A stretch of DNA of 64,000 nt from Schistocerca nitens (GCF_023898315.1 NC_064622.1:76890387-76954386), one strand, 5' to 3'; shown: positions 43,313 through 54,729, numbered from the stretch's first letter. Notes: generated from the sequence alone by a model not told the origin. Program-made: numbers and translations.

Positions 43313-45861
43313 CACTGATAACGCAAAAGAAAATGACCGCTGCCCACCGCGACGCCGGGTGACGTCTGGAGGCGTTGCGGGCATGTTATGCGGTAACAAA
43401 AGTATACAAGGGCTGCAAATGGGGAAATGCCAAAGGGCAAACTATTACTACGCAGAGCATGTGGACGAGTATCTCGACAACAGTGAAGCTGGTCGAATGT
43501 TCATGCGCTACGGTCGTGAGCCTCTAAGGAAAGAGGTAGAAGGACAGTGAAGCTAAGACTAGGCGCTTAATTGTTGGACGTCTACGACTCTTCACAGAAC
43601 GTTGGGTTCAGAGGTTTGTCTGCTCTGTGAAGTAGGATGTGTGACATCTCTACCGAAAGAAGACAATGCTGGTGTACGCGCAAGTGTTTCGGAGCACGCC
43701 GTTGATTGTACATTGTTGAACATAGAGCTGCGCAGCAGACCACCCCTGCGTCTTCACATGTTGACCGAACGACATTGTCAATTAAGATCGAGGTGGGCAT
43801 CGGGCCATCGCGATTCGTCTATCGATCAATGGAAACGTGTCGGCTCTTCGGGTGAATCACATTTTCGCTACACTAGGTCGCTGCTCGTGTCCACAAACGC
43901 CGTCATCGAGGTGAACGGCGACTCGAAACGTGGAGAGCGCCACGGGCGCAGCCTGGTGGGAGCGTCATTATGTTACGGGAGGCATACACGTGCGCTTCCA
44001 TGGGACTGTGATAGTAATCGAAGACATGCTAGCCCCTACGAGCCACCTGCATCCCTTCATGCTTGATTTCTTCCCCGAAGGCTATGCCATCTACATCTAC
44101 ATCTACATGATTACTCTGCTTGGCAGAGGGTTCATCGAACCACAATCATACTATCTCTCTACCATTCCACTCCCGAACAGCGCGCGGGAAAAACGAACAC
44201 CTAAATCTTTCTGTTCGAGCTCTGATTTCTCTTATTTTATTTTGATGATCATTCCTACCTATGTAGGTTGGGCTCAACAAAATATTTTCGCATTCGGAAG
44301 AGAAAGTTGGTGACTGAAATTTCGTAAATAGATCTCGCCGCGACGAAAAACGTCTTTGCTTCAATGACTTCCATCCCAACTCGCGTATCATATCTGCCAC
44401 ACTCTCTCCCCTATTACGTGATAATACAAAACGAGCTGCCCTTTTTTTGCACCCTTTCGATGTCCTCCGTCAATCCCACCTGGTAAGGATCCAACACCGC
44501 GTAGCAATATTCTAACAGAGGACGAACGAGTGTAGTGTAAGCTGTCTCTTTAGTGGACTTGTTGCATCTTCTACGTGTCCTGCCAATGAAACACAACCTT
44601 TGGCTCGCCTTCCCCACAATATTATCTATGTGATATTTCCGACTGAAGTTGTTCGTAATTTTAACACCCAGCCTTGAGAATTGTACTATTTATCGAGTAA
44701 TCGAATTCCAACGGATTTCTTTTGGAACTCATGTGGATCACCTCACATTTTTCGTTATTTAGCGTCAACTGCCGCCTGCCACACCATACAGCAATCTTTT
44801 CTAACTCGGTTTGCAACTGATACTGGTCTTCGGATGACCTTACTAGACGGTAAATTACAGCATCATCTGCGAACAACCTAAGAGAACTGCTCAGATTGTC
44901 ACCCAGGTCATTTATATAGATCAGGAACAGCAGAGGTCCCAGGACGCTTCCCTGGGGAACACCTGATATCACTTCAGTTTTACTAGATGATTTGCCGTCT
45001 ATTACTACGAACTGCGACCTTCCTGACAGGAAATCACGAATCCAGTCGCGCAACTGAGACGATACCCCATAGGCCCGCAGCTTCATTAGAAGTCGCTTGT
45101 GAGGAACGGTGTCAAAAGCTTTCCGGAAATCTAGAAATACGGAGATCCACTGTCGATAGCGGCCATTACTTCGTGCGAATAAAGAGCTAGCTGCGTTGCA
45201 CAAGAACGATGTTTTCTGAAGCCATGCTGATTACGTATCAATAGATCGTTCCCTTCGAGGTGATTCATAATGTTTGAATACAGTATATGCTCCATAACCG
45301 TACTGCAAACCGACGTCAATGATATAGGTCTGTAGTTCGATGGATTACTCCTACTACCCTTCTTAAACGCTGGTGCGACCTGCGCAATTTTCCAATCTGT
45401 AGCTACAGATCTATCGGTGAGCAAGCGGTCGTATATGATCGCTAAGTAGGGAGCTATTGTATCAGCGTAATCTGAAAGGAAACTAATCGGTATACAATCT
45501 GGACCTGAAGACTTGCCCGTATCAAACGATATGAGTTGCTTCGCAACCTCAGCAGTATAATTCGCAACCCCAGCAGTATAATTGTCCGTCTCGGAGCCAG
45601 AACTGTGCTATAGTGGTTTGAGGAGCGTTAGGAGTGAACTCAGGATGATGTCTCGGCGACCACATTCGCCTGACGTAAATCCTATGGAACGCATCTGGGT
45701 CACTAACTGGCGCCATCTCCGAGTAAAAAAAATTACATGGCCTGTGCATAGACGTCTAATGCCACATACCTCCTATAACCTACCAACAAACTGTCGGATC
45801 CCAAATACACGGAACAAAGAAGCTGTTAAGCAGGTGGTCACAACGTTTTGGCTCGTCAGTG
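43313..45861 (+). pseudogene. Tc1-like transposon (family E) split by a LINE
   Basis: Ends CACTGATAACGCAAAAGAAA and TTTTGGCTCGTCAGTG are inverted partners. The left part (43313-44086) covers the DNA-binding region (decayed) and the first catalytic region (reads DQWKRVGSSGESHFRYTR where DE..F is expected). The right part (45586-45861) is the final catalytic segment, with SPDVNPMERIWVTNW (SPDLNPMEHIW in the intact family) near 45670. A CR1-like LINE separates them. Dead. Confidence 0.8.
44087..45585 (-). pseudogene. CR1-like LINE (second family), broken reverse transcriptase
   Basis: Minus-strand element whose tail of TGTAGA units is at 44090-44108. It reads KSSGPDCIPISFLSDYADTI near 45500, WKIAQVAPAFKKGSRSNPSN, YRPISLTSV near 45330, NQHGFRKHRSCATQLALYSH near 45210, VFLDFRKAFDTVPHKRLLMK, ISGVPQGSVLGPLLFLIYIN near 44950 and SLRLFADDAVIYRLV near 44870 with an intact catalytic pair. 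Breaks lie near 45140, 44660 and 44410. Its 3' untranslated region (CTCTGCTTGGCAGAGGG on the plus strand) differs from the 8788/11562/20372 family, although the tail unit is the same. Confidence 0.88.
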
Positions 45862-46279
45862 TTTGTTGGAGTAGGTGAGAAGGGAAGAGGGGCAGTGCTA
45901 GAATGTGCACCCGAGGGAGATACGAAGTAGTGTCGCTGAGAAGACGTCCCACCGGGTGCGCCAGGCCAGCACATATCGATTGCGAGGCGGCAGCAAGTGG
46001 CGAACGCGGCCGCGGCCGTCTTGCACCGCCTAGCACCGTCAACGCGTCTAACATAGTGCGGCGGTAATTACTGCACAGATGGCGCGCGCAGATAGGCCGC
46101 TCCGCGGGGCGGCAAGGTAGGGCTCCGCGGCTCCGACAACGTGGCCACCGACCCAGCACGAGCCCCGGCTGTTCTCCGTCCTCTGGCACTCGCTCTGAGC
46201 CAACACTGTACCGTGGTGCGTAACCTCCGACATGCGCTCCAGAGATCTTTTCAAGTCTGCAACATCTGTGATGTACATA
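45862..46279. promoter_or_regulatory. CpG-rich block
   Basis: Short GC-rich block (about 45960-46200) with GGTAATTACTGC near 46064. No transposon motif and no coding domain. The composition resembles the other CpG-rich blocks. Confidence 0.25.
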
Positions 46280-46821
46280 CAGGGTGGTCCATTGATCGTT
46301 ACCGGGGCTAATATCTCACGAAATAGGCGTCAAACGAAAAACTAAATAGATCGAAACTTTTTTAGCTCGAAGGAGGAAACCAGATGGCGCTATGGTTGGC
46401 CCGCTAGATGGTGCTACCATAGGTCAAACGGATATCAACTGCGTTTTTAAAATAGGAACCCCCATTTTTATTACATATTCGTGTAGTATGTAAAGAAATA
46501 TGAATGTTTTAGTTGGGCCACTTTTTACGCTTTGTGATGGATGGCGCTGTAATAGTCGCAAACATATGGCTCACAATTTTAGACGAGCAGTTGCTAACAG
46601 GTAGGTTTTTTAAATTAAAATACAGAACGTAGGTACGTTTGAACATTTTATTTCGGATGTTCCAAATTGATACATGTACCTTTGTGAACTTATCATTTCT
46701 GAGAACGCATGCTGTTACAACGTTACTTCCACATTAATGAATAAATGCTCAAAATGATGTCCGTCAACCTCAATGCATTTGGCAATCTGTGTAACGACAT
46801 TCCTCTCAACAGCGAGTAGTT
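46280..46821 (-). mobile_element. Right end of a mariner-type transposon with a long inverted repeat
   Basis: Starts CAGGGTGGTCCATTGATC after TA (46278-46279). This and the following ~280 bp I recognise as the terminal repeat of a locust mariner-type family. The innermost part (about 46735-46820, minus strand) encodes the very end of a transposase, reading ERNVVTQIAKCIEVDGHHFE. The element is cut off near 46822, so only the terminal end survives. Confidence 0.65.
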
Positions 46822-47052
46822 CGCTCTGTGGGTGTGTTACGCATTTGTGTTCGACTTACGTACGGCCTGCTGGGTAGGAAAGCACCAGCTCACCATGCAG
46901 AGTTCAGAAGAGTGCAGCAGTACGTACAATGATGTAATCAGACAGTGATCTCAATGTCTGTCTCTCTACATTCCCTGTATAGGAAACGTTACCGCTAACA
47001 GAAATTAGTGTACTGGTTCAAGCGTAACTATTTACTAGCAAAAATGAAAATG
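46822..47052. other. Unassigned spacer
   Basis: No feature was recognised. Confidence 0.3.
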
Positions 47053-47519
47053 AAACTTCCTGGCAGATTAAAACTTTGTTGCTGACCGAGACTCGAACTC
47101 CTGACCTACCAAGTGCTCTATCAACCTTTTTTTTTCTTTTTTTTAACTCAATTTGTTCGCTTTTGTTCGTTGCATCTGCTCGGGGCGGACGTCGTAAGAC
47201 ATCCGTTTAAGTTCGTTATTGATCGATTAACTCAGTTTTTTTTATTACAGAGGGCAGCTAACCCTCTGAGCGAACACGCTGAGCTACCGTGCCGGGTGCC
47301 AACTGAGCTACCCAAGCACGACTCACGCCCGGTCCTCACAGCTTTACTTCCGCCAGTACCTCGTCTCCTACCTTCCAAACTTTACAGAAGCTCTCCTCCG
47401 AATCTTGCAAGACTAGCACTCCTGAAAGAGAGGATATTGCAGAGACATGGCTTAGCCACAGCCTGGGGGATGTTTCCAGAATGAGATTTTCACTCTGCAG
47501 CGGAGTGTGCGCTGATATG
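47053..47519 (-). mobile_element. tRNA-derived SINE (family B) with nested family X
   Basis: Minus-strand family B unit starting at AAACTTCCTGGCAG. The tRNA-like head is interrupted at 47126-47298. Without the insert the unit is close to the 300-bp size seen at 16664. Confidence 0.9.
47126..47298 (-). mobile_element. Short retroposon inside the SINE head (family X)
   Basis: Second copy of the unit at 17322-17502, in the opposite orientation. It has the same GGTAGCTCAGCGTG start (minus strand), the same GTCTTACGACGTCCG core and a T-rich (A-tail) end. It is bordered by TCAAC and CCAAC, the same target position as the first copy. Confidence 0.85.
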
Positions 47520-47596
47520 AAACTTCCTGGCAGATTAAAACTGTTTGCCGGACCGAGACTCGAACTCGGGATCTTTGCCTTTCGCGGGCAAGTGCT
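47520..47596 (-). mobile_element. tRNA-derived SINE (family B), truncated tandem unit
   Basis: A second direct unit begins exactly after the first and breaks off in the anticodon-loop-like part (GCGGGCAAGTGCTC). There it flips into an inverted copy. Confidence 0.9.
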
Positions 47597-47832
47597 CTTT
47601 CAGGAGTGCTGGTCTTGCAAGGTTCGCAGGAGAGCTTCTGTAAAGTTTGGAAGGTAGGAGACGAGGTAGTGGCGGAAGTAAAGCTGTGAGGACGGGGCGT
47701 GAGTCATGCTTAGGTAGCTCAGTTGGTAGAGCACTTGCCCGCGAAAGGCAAAGGTCCCGATTTCGAGTCGCGGTCCGGCACACAATTTTAATCTGCCAGG
47801 AAATTTCATGTCAGCGCACACTCCGCTGCAGA
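47597..47832 (+). mobile_element. tRNA-derived SINE (family B), inverted unit
   Basis: Plus-strand copy with a clean tRNA-like head (GTAGCTCAGTTGGTAGAGCA). It completes a direct-direct-inverted arrangement like that at 16664-17590. Confidence 0.9.
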
Positions 47833-48654
47833 GTGAAAATCTCGTTCTAAAATTGAAAATCTTCGCTTTTCGGTATTCAGGTTTATGTTTTACTCTAAAT
47901 ATGACTTTATGATAAATCAACCATAGTTTTAATATGCACGGGATGGTAAAATATTGGCACTGGGTCTTCAGAATTGTGAAGCGAAATTCCTAACTATTCT
48001 AGGGTTCTGTAATAGTAAGATGGTTGATGACCATCACGGGGGTCGATAAAATACAAACAAATTAAATACAGTGTGGGGCCAGATATATCATTTAAGCTAA
48101 AATGCACAATTAAAATAACCAAATAATGGATGGGAGTCAGTAAAGAGCACTCAGAAAGAATTACACAAGTAAAACAATTAAATAACTTCAGAGTATAAAG
48201 CACTCTACAGGGACTGATCAATTCTTTTCATTAATTCGGGTATCTCGCGTTTCTGCTTGAATTAAGCTCGACGAGCGTGAATGTGTTTAACTACAGGTCA
48301 CGGTTGAATGTCCGAAAAAATAGGAGAGATGCCGACGACCGCTGTTCTGAGTGTCAATTGAGTATCACTTGTTGGCGCAGCGCGAACGCGGGTGTTTACC
48401 TTCATTCAGCGGCGGCAGTGGCTGTCGCCGGCGCGAGCTGTGAACCAGAGATTCTATTCTAAATCTCTCTCGACTGTTAAACACCAGTCTGATACGTTTC
48501 CTATGTCTTCAGTGAAGCCTAGACAACTAGCTGTTCCCTAGCTAAGTTAACTGGCATGGTACGTACTATGTGGTTGGAATAGCACATACGTCGTTGCCCT
48601 CAAATTGCTCACAGGCTTTAACTGTAGTATGGTGATAGTTGTGGGAACCTCACA
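47833..48654. other. Stretch without a recognisable gene
   Basis: AT-rich on the left, with a small GC-rich patch near 48350-48440. No feature was recognised. Confidence 0.35.
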
Positions 48655-48702
48655 GGGGAGGGAGAGGGAAAGAGAGAGAAAGAGAGAGAGAGAGAGAGAA
48701 AA
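48655..48702 (+). repeat. (GA)n microsatellite
   Basis: GAGA-rich run immediately next to the 3' end of a minus-strand SINE. Confidence 0.9.
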
Positions 48703-48708
48703 TGTTTA

Positions 48709-48869
48709 CCTGAGGTCATCAGTCCCCTAGAACTTAGAACTACTTAAACCTAACTAACCTAAGGACATCACACACATCCATGCCCGAAGCAGGATTCGAA
48801 ACTGCGACCTTAGCGGTCGCGCGGTTCCAGACTGAAGTGCCTAGAACCGCGCGGCCACTCCGGCCGGCG
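48709..48869 (-). mobile_element. tRNA-derived SINE (family A), 3'-shortened
   Basis: Minus-strand SINE missing the last ~30 bases of its 3' end (starts TGAGGTCATCAGTCCCC). It abuts the (GA)n run. The tRNA head is complete (near 48790-48869). Confidence 0.93.
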
Positions 48870-49634
48870 AAGATTTTAAGATTTTAATTTAAATCTTTCC
48901 TCCTTTTTTCCATTGTAGGTTCGAAGAAATTATTATCATCGGAAATAAAATGTTTTCGAATAGTAGAAACGGCAGGCTCATGGTGTTTGTCTTATCCGCA
49001 TGACAGCGAACCGAGTGTTCTGTACGGACAAGTTACTCTGTAACTACAATATATGATCTGAAGATGGGCAGCTAGCCCGAAACCGGTAATTGAAAATAAA
49101 GAATAGCGATCGAAGACTGAAACGCCATATTTTACTGAAATTAGAGTTTAACAGTTCAACCTCGATCACATGGAATTAGGTATCCGGAACTGGAAACTGT
49201 TAGACGTGATAGACTGCAGGAATTTTCTTTGGCCCTGCATTGCCAAGCAGCGTACCATAGTAAAAAAATTTACTTGCTTATTTGACGCACAAACTCTATG
49301 ATAAGTTGAAGACAAAAGGAATTAACTACACACTTCATTGCATTTCTGCTTAATCTGTCATCATAATCACGTTAAGAGAACCTCCATACACTGTATCTCG
49401 TCAGATTCCCATTCCAACAGTATTATGGTTTAATGCTACCTTCATACGCACTGCCGAAAGCGTATTGATATGATGGCAGAAAGGGTGCTTTCTTTTCAAC
49501 CTTTGTGTTCTGTTTTGTAACTTCCGCGATATATTTTGATTGCTTCTTATTCATCACAAATATCACACAGTAGTAAATTTTCAGATACATACTCTCTCTT
49601 GAATATCTATTGAAACCTTGATCCCCAGACACTG
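48870..49634. other. Unassigned stretch holding a hammerhead-like motif
   Basis: Mostly featureless, but 49059-49090 reads ATCTGAAGATGGGCAGC followed by TAGCCCGAAACCGG. This is a CTGANGA / stem / GAAA arrangement like the Penelope terminal motif, followed by AATAAAG at about 49097. It may be the last fragment of a Penelope-like or related retroposon. Confidence 0.35.
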
Positions 49635-49907
49635 TGTACGTAGGCTGTTTAGGTTTTCATTATTGGGAACGCCACGTAGCGCTCTGTATGAAAATCACTG
49701 GCTGTGCTGTGTGCAGTAAGTGGCTGGTTTGCATTGTTGTTTGCTATTGTAGTGTTGGGCAGCTGGATGTTAACACCGGGTAGCGCAGTTGGAGGTGAGC
49801 CGCCAGCAGTGGTGGATGTGGGGAGAGAGATGGTGGAGTTTTGAGAGCAGATGATCTGGACGTGTGTCCATCAGAGACAGTAAATTTGTAAGACTGGATG
49901 TCATGAA

Positions 49908-49959
<52 letters not shown>

Positions 49960-50335
49960 GACTTTTGAACACTATTAAGGTAAATACATTGTTTGTTCTT
50001 TATCAAAATCTTTCATTTGCTATGACTATCAGTAGTTAGTGACTTGAGTAGTTAGAATCTTTTATTTAGTATTGGCGCTCTCTGTATTGCAGTAGTTCGA
50101 GTAACGAAGATTTTTGTGAGGTAAGAATTCATTAAATTCATGAAAGGTATAGGTTATTGTTAGTCAGGGCCATTCTTTTGTAGGGATTACTGAAAGTCAG
50201 ATTGCGTTGCGCTAAAAATATTGTGTGTCATTTTAGTGAATGCCTGAGTAAGTTCAGTTTTGCTCAGCTGTTTGAAAATAACATAAGATGTTTATCAGCA
50301 CAGTAAATCATTAATTTTTCTGAGGGGACGTTTCA
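49635..50335 (-). mobile_element. Solo LTR with an internal (TA)n run
   Basis: A 701-bp segment with TGTACGTAGG at the left and GGGACGTTTCA at the right (so 5'-TGAAACGTCCC...CCTACGTACA-3' on the minus strand). It is flanked by a 4-bp duplication ACTG (49631-49634 and 50336-50339). I recognise the sequence as a repeated locust LTR-like unit, and no coding region accompanies it. Confidence 0.72.
49911..49957. repeat. (TA)n microsatellite
   Basis: About 23 TA units inside the solo LTR. Confidence 0.95.
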
Positions 50336-50339
50336 ACTG

Positions 50340-51105
50340 TACCTATCTTATGTACTGCGCTCCGTTAAATGAAGAAATACAATCGGAAGAAGCGAGCTCT
50401 CCAGATCGTGGAAGAACGCCAACGGCCCCGCTAGGGAAGACGAACTGCCGTCTTCTCAATTTTATGTTTGCTCCGCAGTTTCCTCACGGTTCAGTGAGCA
50501 GTCTCAGAGTAAATAACCTGTCCGCAGACCAAGACGTCTAATTAGGCCGCATTATGAGCAGGCTGTGGGAATGTTCACAGATATAAAACGTAAAGCCGCC
50601 GTGCGGGAAAAGAAGCAAGCATTTCTTCTTCGTGAGCTCTTTAACTGAGAACGGCAAATAGCGCTTCCGTTGCAGCCATTACAAACGCCGTGGTGTGCAA
50701 ATTACCGCCATTACATACACGGAACCCTCGCGTGCTCTCATACGTGGCTGGCCGATGCTGAGTGCGCACTTACGTGGGACCACGCGCGGCCGCGTGGGCC
50801 CGGCTTGCGAGACCCCTGCGGATTTTTCCGACTTTCCTCAGCAAACGGCAGAAAAGGCGAAGTCAGTCTCTGCTCTGGGAATAGCGGTCAGCGTTTCGAG
50901 CGTCGTATAGCCGTGAACCGAGAGCGCCGGTTGGGGGGGGGGGGGGGGGGGGGAGTCCGTGTCGCTTCCTCTGACCGAAGCAGCGCTCGAAGGAAGCGTA
51001 TTGCAGATTTAATTGTTGACAATAGCTCTTACACAAGGGACATCACAATGATTCAACACTAGAAAGCAGATATCAAAATTCTGACCGTTAGGAATAGGCT
51101 ATACT
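50340..51105. promoter_or_regulatory. CpG-rich block with ATTA/TAAT cores and a G21 run
   Basis: GC-rich, transposon-free DNA with CTAATTAGG near 50539, AAATTACCGCCATTAC near 50700 and GATTTAATTG near 51006. A 21-base G run lies at 50933-50953. No coding domain. Another candidate host regulatory block, compositional evidence only. Confidence 0.28.
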
Positions 51106-51106
51106 A

Positions 51107-52331
51107 CACTCCTGGAAATTGAAATAAGAACACCGTGAATTCATTGTCCCAGGAAGGGGAAACTTTATTGACACATTCCTGGGGTCAGATACATCACATG
51201 ATCACACTGACAGAACCACAGGCACATAGACACAGGCAACAGAGCATGCACAATGTCGGCACTAGTACAGTGTATATCCACCTTTCGCAGCAATGCAGGC
51301 TGCTATTCTCCCATGGAGACGATCGTAGAGATGCTGGATGTAGTCCTGTGGAACGGCTTGCCATGCCATTTCCACCTGGCGCCTCAGTTGGACCAGCGTT
51401 CGTGCTGGACGTGCAGACCGCGTGAGACGACGCTTCATCCAGTCCCAAACATGCTCAATGGGGGACAGATCCGGAGATCTTGCTGGCCAGGTTAGTTGAC
51501 TTACACCTTCTAGAGCACGTTGGGTGGCACGGGATACATGCGGACGTGCATTGTCCTGTTGGAACAGCAAGTTCCCAAACACGCATACGACCATCATTGG
51601 CACCAAGGCAGAAGCGACTCTCATCGCTGAAGACGACACGTCTCCATTCGTCCCTCCATTCACGCCTGTCGCGACACCACTGGAGGCGGGCTGCACGATG
51701 TTGGGGCGTGAGCGGAAGACGGCCTAACGGTGTGCGGGACCGTAGCCCAGCTTCATGGAGACGGTTGCGAATGGTCCTCGCCGATACCCCAGGAGCAACA
51801 GTGGCCCTAATTTGCTGGGAAGTGGCGGTGCGGTCCCCTACGGCACTGCGTAGGATCCTACGGTCTTGGCGTGCATCCGTGCGTCGCTGCGGTCCGGTCC
51901 CAGGTCGACGGGCACGTGCACCTTCCGCCGACCACTGGCGACAGCATCGATGTACTGTGGAGACCTCACGCCCCACGTGTTGAGCAATTCGGCGGTACGT
52001 CCACCCGGCCTCCCGCATGCCCACTATACGCCCTCGCTCAAAGTCCGTCAACTGCACATACGGTTCACGTCCACGCTGTCGCGGCATGCTACCAGTGTTA
52101 AAGACTGCGATGGAGCTCCGTATGCCACGGCAAACTGGCTGACACTGACGGCGGCGGTGCACAAATGCTGCGCAGCTAGCGCCATTCGACGGCCAACACC
52201 GCGGTTCCTGGTGTGTCCGCTGTGCCGTGCGTGTGATCATTGCTTGTACAGCCCTCTCGCAGTGTCCGGAGCAAGTATGGTGGGTCTGACACACCGGTGT
52301 CAATGTGTTCTTTTTTCCATTTCCAGGAGTG
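51107..52331 (-). mobile_element. Internally deleted Tc1-like transposon (family A)
   Basis: Both termini are intact (CACTCCTGGAAATTG and TTTCCAGGAGTG) with TA at 51105-51106 and 52332-52333. The element is 1225 bp, 197 bp shorter than the complete copy at 58138. The deletion joins MRVW to the NLLFQQDN region and shifts the frame, so the transposase (minus strand, start near 52088) is non-functional although its DNA-binding half and its catalytic C-terminus are each open. It could be mobilised in trans by an intact relative. Confidence 0.93.
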
Positions 52332-52379
52332 TATATTGGTCTGTAGTACTTAAGAAATAAAGTAACTTCGGCATGATGT

Positions 52380-52622
52380 GACGCGAGAAATCACATAGAC
52401 TGATCGGTTATTAGGACATATTCTGAGGCATCAAGGGATCACCAATTTAGTATTGGAGGGCAGCGCTGTGGGTAAAAATCGAAAGAGGGAGACCAAGAGA
52501 TGAATACACTAAAGAGATTCACAAGGATGTAGGTTGCAGTAGGTACTGGGAGATGAAGAAGCTTGCACAGGATAAAGTAGCGTGGAGAGCTGCATCAAAC
52601 CAGTCTCTGGACTGAAGACCAC
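52380..52622 (+). pseudogene. 3' end of an RTE-like LINE
   Basis: Plus-strand tail of the RTE-like family: GGATGTAGGTTGCAGTAGGT, AAGCTTGCACAGGATAAAGT, GAGAGCTGCATCAAACCAGT and the terminal CTCTGGACTGAAGACCACAA. It is the complement of the start of the copy at 37268. Confidence 0.85.
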
Positions 52623-52930
52623 AAGAACGTCGTTTCAAATCGGTTTCGTCGCCTGTTGAAGACACTCACCACAGCACTCCTCGAACATTCGGCAAGTCGT
52701 GCAGTTTCCGAGATGCTCGTGTCGAGTCTCCGGGCCATCGCAATGTGTTCTCGGTCACACTCAGATCGCGCTCCTTCCCCACGCCACACACGGACAGCAC
52801 GCTTTCTGGTACTAAATGTTCTGTGCTTATCTCTGACTAGCACTCATTCCTCGCCAGGTGACGCTGCTATCGCCTGGACGGATGTATACCGACATTAGGT
52901 CGGTGGTCATTAAGTTCTGGCTGATCAGTG
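52623..52930 (-). pseudogene. 5' end of a Tc1-like transposon (family E-like)
   Basis: Right end CTGGCTGATCAGTG followed by TA, matching the CACTGAT...-type terminus of the element at 43313. The minus strand from 52843 reads MLVRDKHRTFSTRKRAVRVW and further on IAMARRLDTSISETARLAEC, a helix-turn-helix-like segment. The rest is missing. Confidence 0.7.
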
Positions 52931-53804
52931 TAACACTAAGGCTACACTACTATGGAATTTGTGTGTGTCTCGGCATACCATTAGTCTTAGTAGTACCATC
53001 TTGTATCTAAACTATGAACTAAATAATCTACACCCCTTAGTAAATTTTGCAATCCAATCTGTATTTCGCGGCTATATTGGATAAATTTACAGTTTTTGTA
53101 TTAAACAATTGTAATAATTGGCAAATAATAGATAAGGTATGTCGGAATCCTCTCCTTACGGTAACCATCAGTGGTTGTTGTGCAATAATCGTCTCAATAT
53201 TGTTCTAAAAGTTGGAGGTAATTTTCAGTTTTCTGTTTTGGGTCTCTTGGTGTTGATCTGCCGAGTTTTTCCATAGTCTGAGCTTATCCTTTTCTCGTGA
53301 GCTTGACCTATTCAGTACTTTTAGTAGACGTGTCTTTCAACAACAAACATCTCGTGTCGCTGGGCAACAAACGCGACTGCTTGGCACACGTAACTTGCAC
53401 GAGCAGTCACGCTTTCGAACTGTATCCCGTAGCCTACAGATCTGCATCAGATTGAAAGTCTCTGGTATCCGTTGTAATTACTTTGCTAAGCGTCGCCGAC
53501 TGCTGCCACATAACTTACCGCATTTACGTCGATTGTTGTAAGAGGAGTGGTTGGACATTGTTCTTCGCACGCATAACCTTGTCCAACGAATGCCAGAGCG
53601 AGCCACACACAGCTTATGTCGTAGCCGTGAAGGTGTCACACGCATTAATGAGAGGTATTTCAGTAATCGCCCAACTTAATGAGAGGCAGATGTGTAACTG
53701 CACGGAGAGGCAGATTAATTCCCACAGCCTGTAGGAAGAAACCAGCATAGAAAAGCTGCCGGACAGCTTGAAGGACCTGAAGGTGACAACTCGTTACGTT
53801 CTCC
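52931..53804. other. Stretch without a recognisable gene
   Basis: No transposon or coding signature was recognised. Confidence 0.35.
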
Positions 53805-54070
53805 AGTCCAGATGGCAGTCGAGCTTCCCACACTCGCGAGGGAAACGACTTTTTACCAGCGCGATACCGCTGGATGTATTCAAAGACTGCAATTAGACTG
53901 TCCCAAGGACAGCCTCATCAACGGTTGGCGCGCCGGACCGCTGACGACGCTATCACAAGCAGCAGTGGGGAAAAACATCGACCGGAGCCGTTGAGCCGTT
54001 TCAGACCAGAGATGTCACCTCTGCGAAATGGCTCATTTACGCAAGGTAATATCGTCAGAAGAACAACCAG
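53805..54070 (+). repeat. Unnamed dispersed repeat, copy 1
   Basis: Shares an ordered series of blocks with 61968-62240: TCCCACACTCGCGAGGGAAA, CGACTTTTTACCAGCGC, CTGCAATTAGACT, CAGCCTCATCAACGGTT, GAGATGTCACCTCTGCGAAA, and a final ACGCAAGGTAATATCGTC. No tRNA-like head, inverted repeat or coding domain was seen. Confidence 0.75.
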
Positions 54071-54147
54071 TAGCGTTCTCCAGTTTACAGATTGTAGCAG
54101 TTATCTGTGTCAGTCATTTTTATCTTCTTCCACGAGAGTTCCGAGAG

Positions 54148-54349
54148 GCTGGCCGGGGTGGCCGAGAGGTTCTAGGTGCTACAGTCTGGAACCGCGCGAC
54201 CGCTACGGTCGCAGGTTCGGATCCTGCCTCGAGCGTGGATGTATGTGATGTCCTTAGGTTAGTTAGGTTTAAGTAGTTCTAAGTTATAGGCGACTGATGA
54301 CTTCAGAAGTTAAGTCCCATAGTGCTCAGAGCCATTTGAACCATTTTGA
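54148..54349 (+). mobile_element. tRNA-derived SINE (family A)
   Basis: Full-length SINE with an 11-bp duplication AGTTCCGAGAG at 54137-54147 and 54350-54360. Confidence 0.96.
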
Positions 54350-54681
54350 AGTTCCGAGAGCTTACACTCCCGTCTTCAGGCTGAGCAGTGGAGTACACTA
54401 GAAACGCTTTTTCTGGTTACAGCTGGTAGTCTATCTCAACTTATTTGTGCCGAAAAGGAGGTTGTTATATCTCACTTCTGTACAAACATCCACATACAGA
54501 CCTGAGTTTCTCCTGGCGTATACAACTTTCAAATAACTTCCGGGAATTCAGCCAGGTAACACTTTCAGCGACCGCCGATATTTCGGCGGGAGAACACCCC
54601 GCCATTTTCAAGGCAAACTGCAACGGACAGGCGGCGTACATGCAAATTTAATACCTCGGTTCTCCGACAGAAGCAGGAAAG

Positions 54682-54684
<3 letters not shown>

Positions 54685-54729
<45 letters not shown>
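54685..54729. repeat. (CA)n microsatellite, left arm
   Basis: Alternating AC/CA run, the mirror of the (GT)n run at 56470-56521. Confidence 0.97.

Noticed and set aside
51480..52360. Plus-strand frames of up to 167 codons
   Set aside because: They are antisense shadows of the minus-strand Tc1-like transposase.
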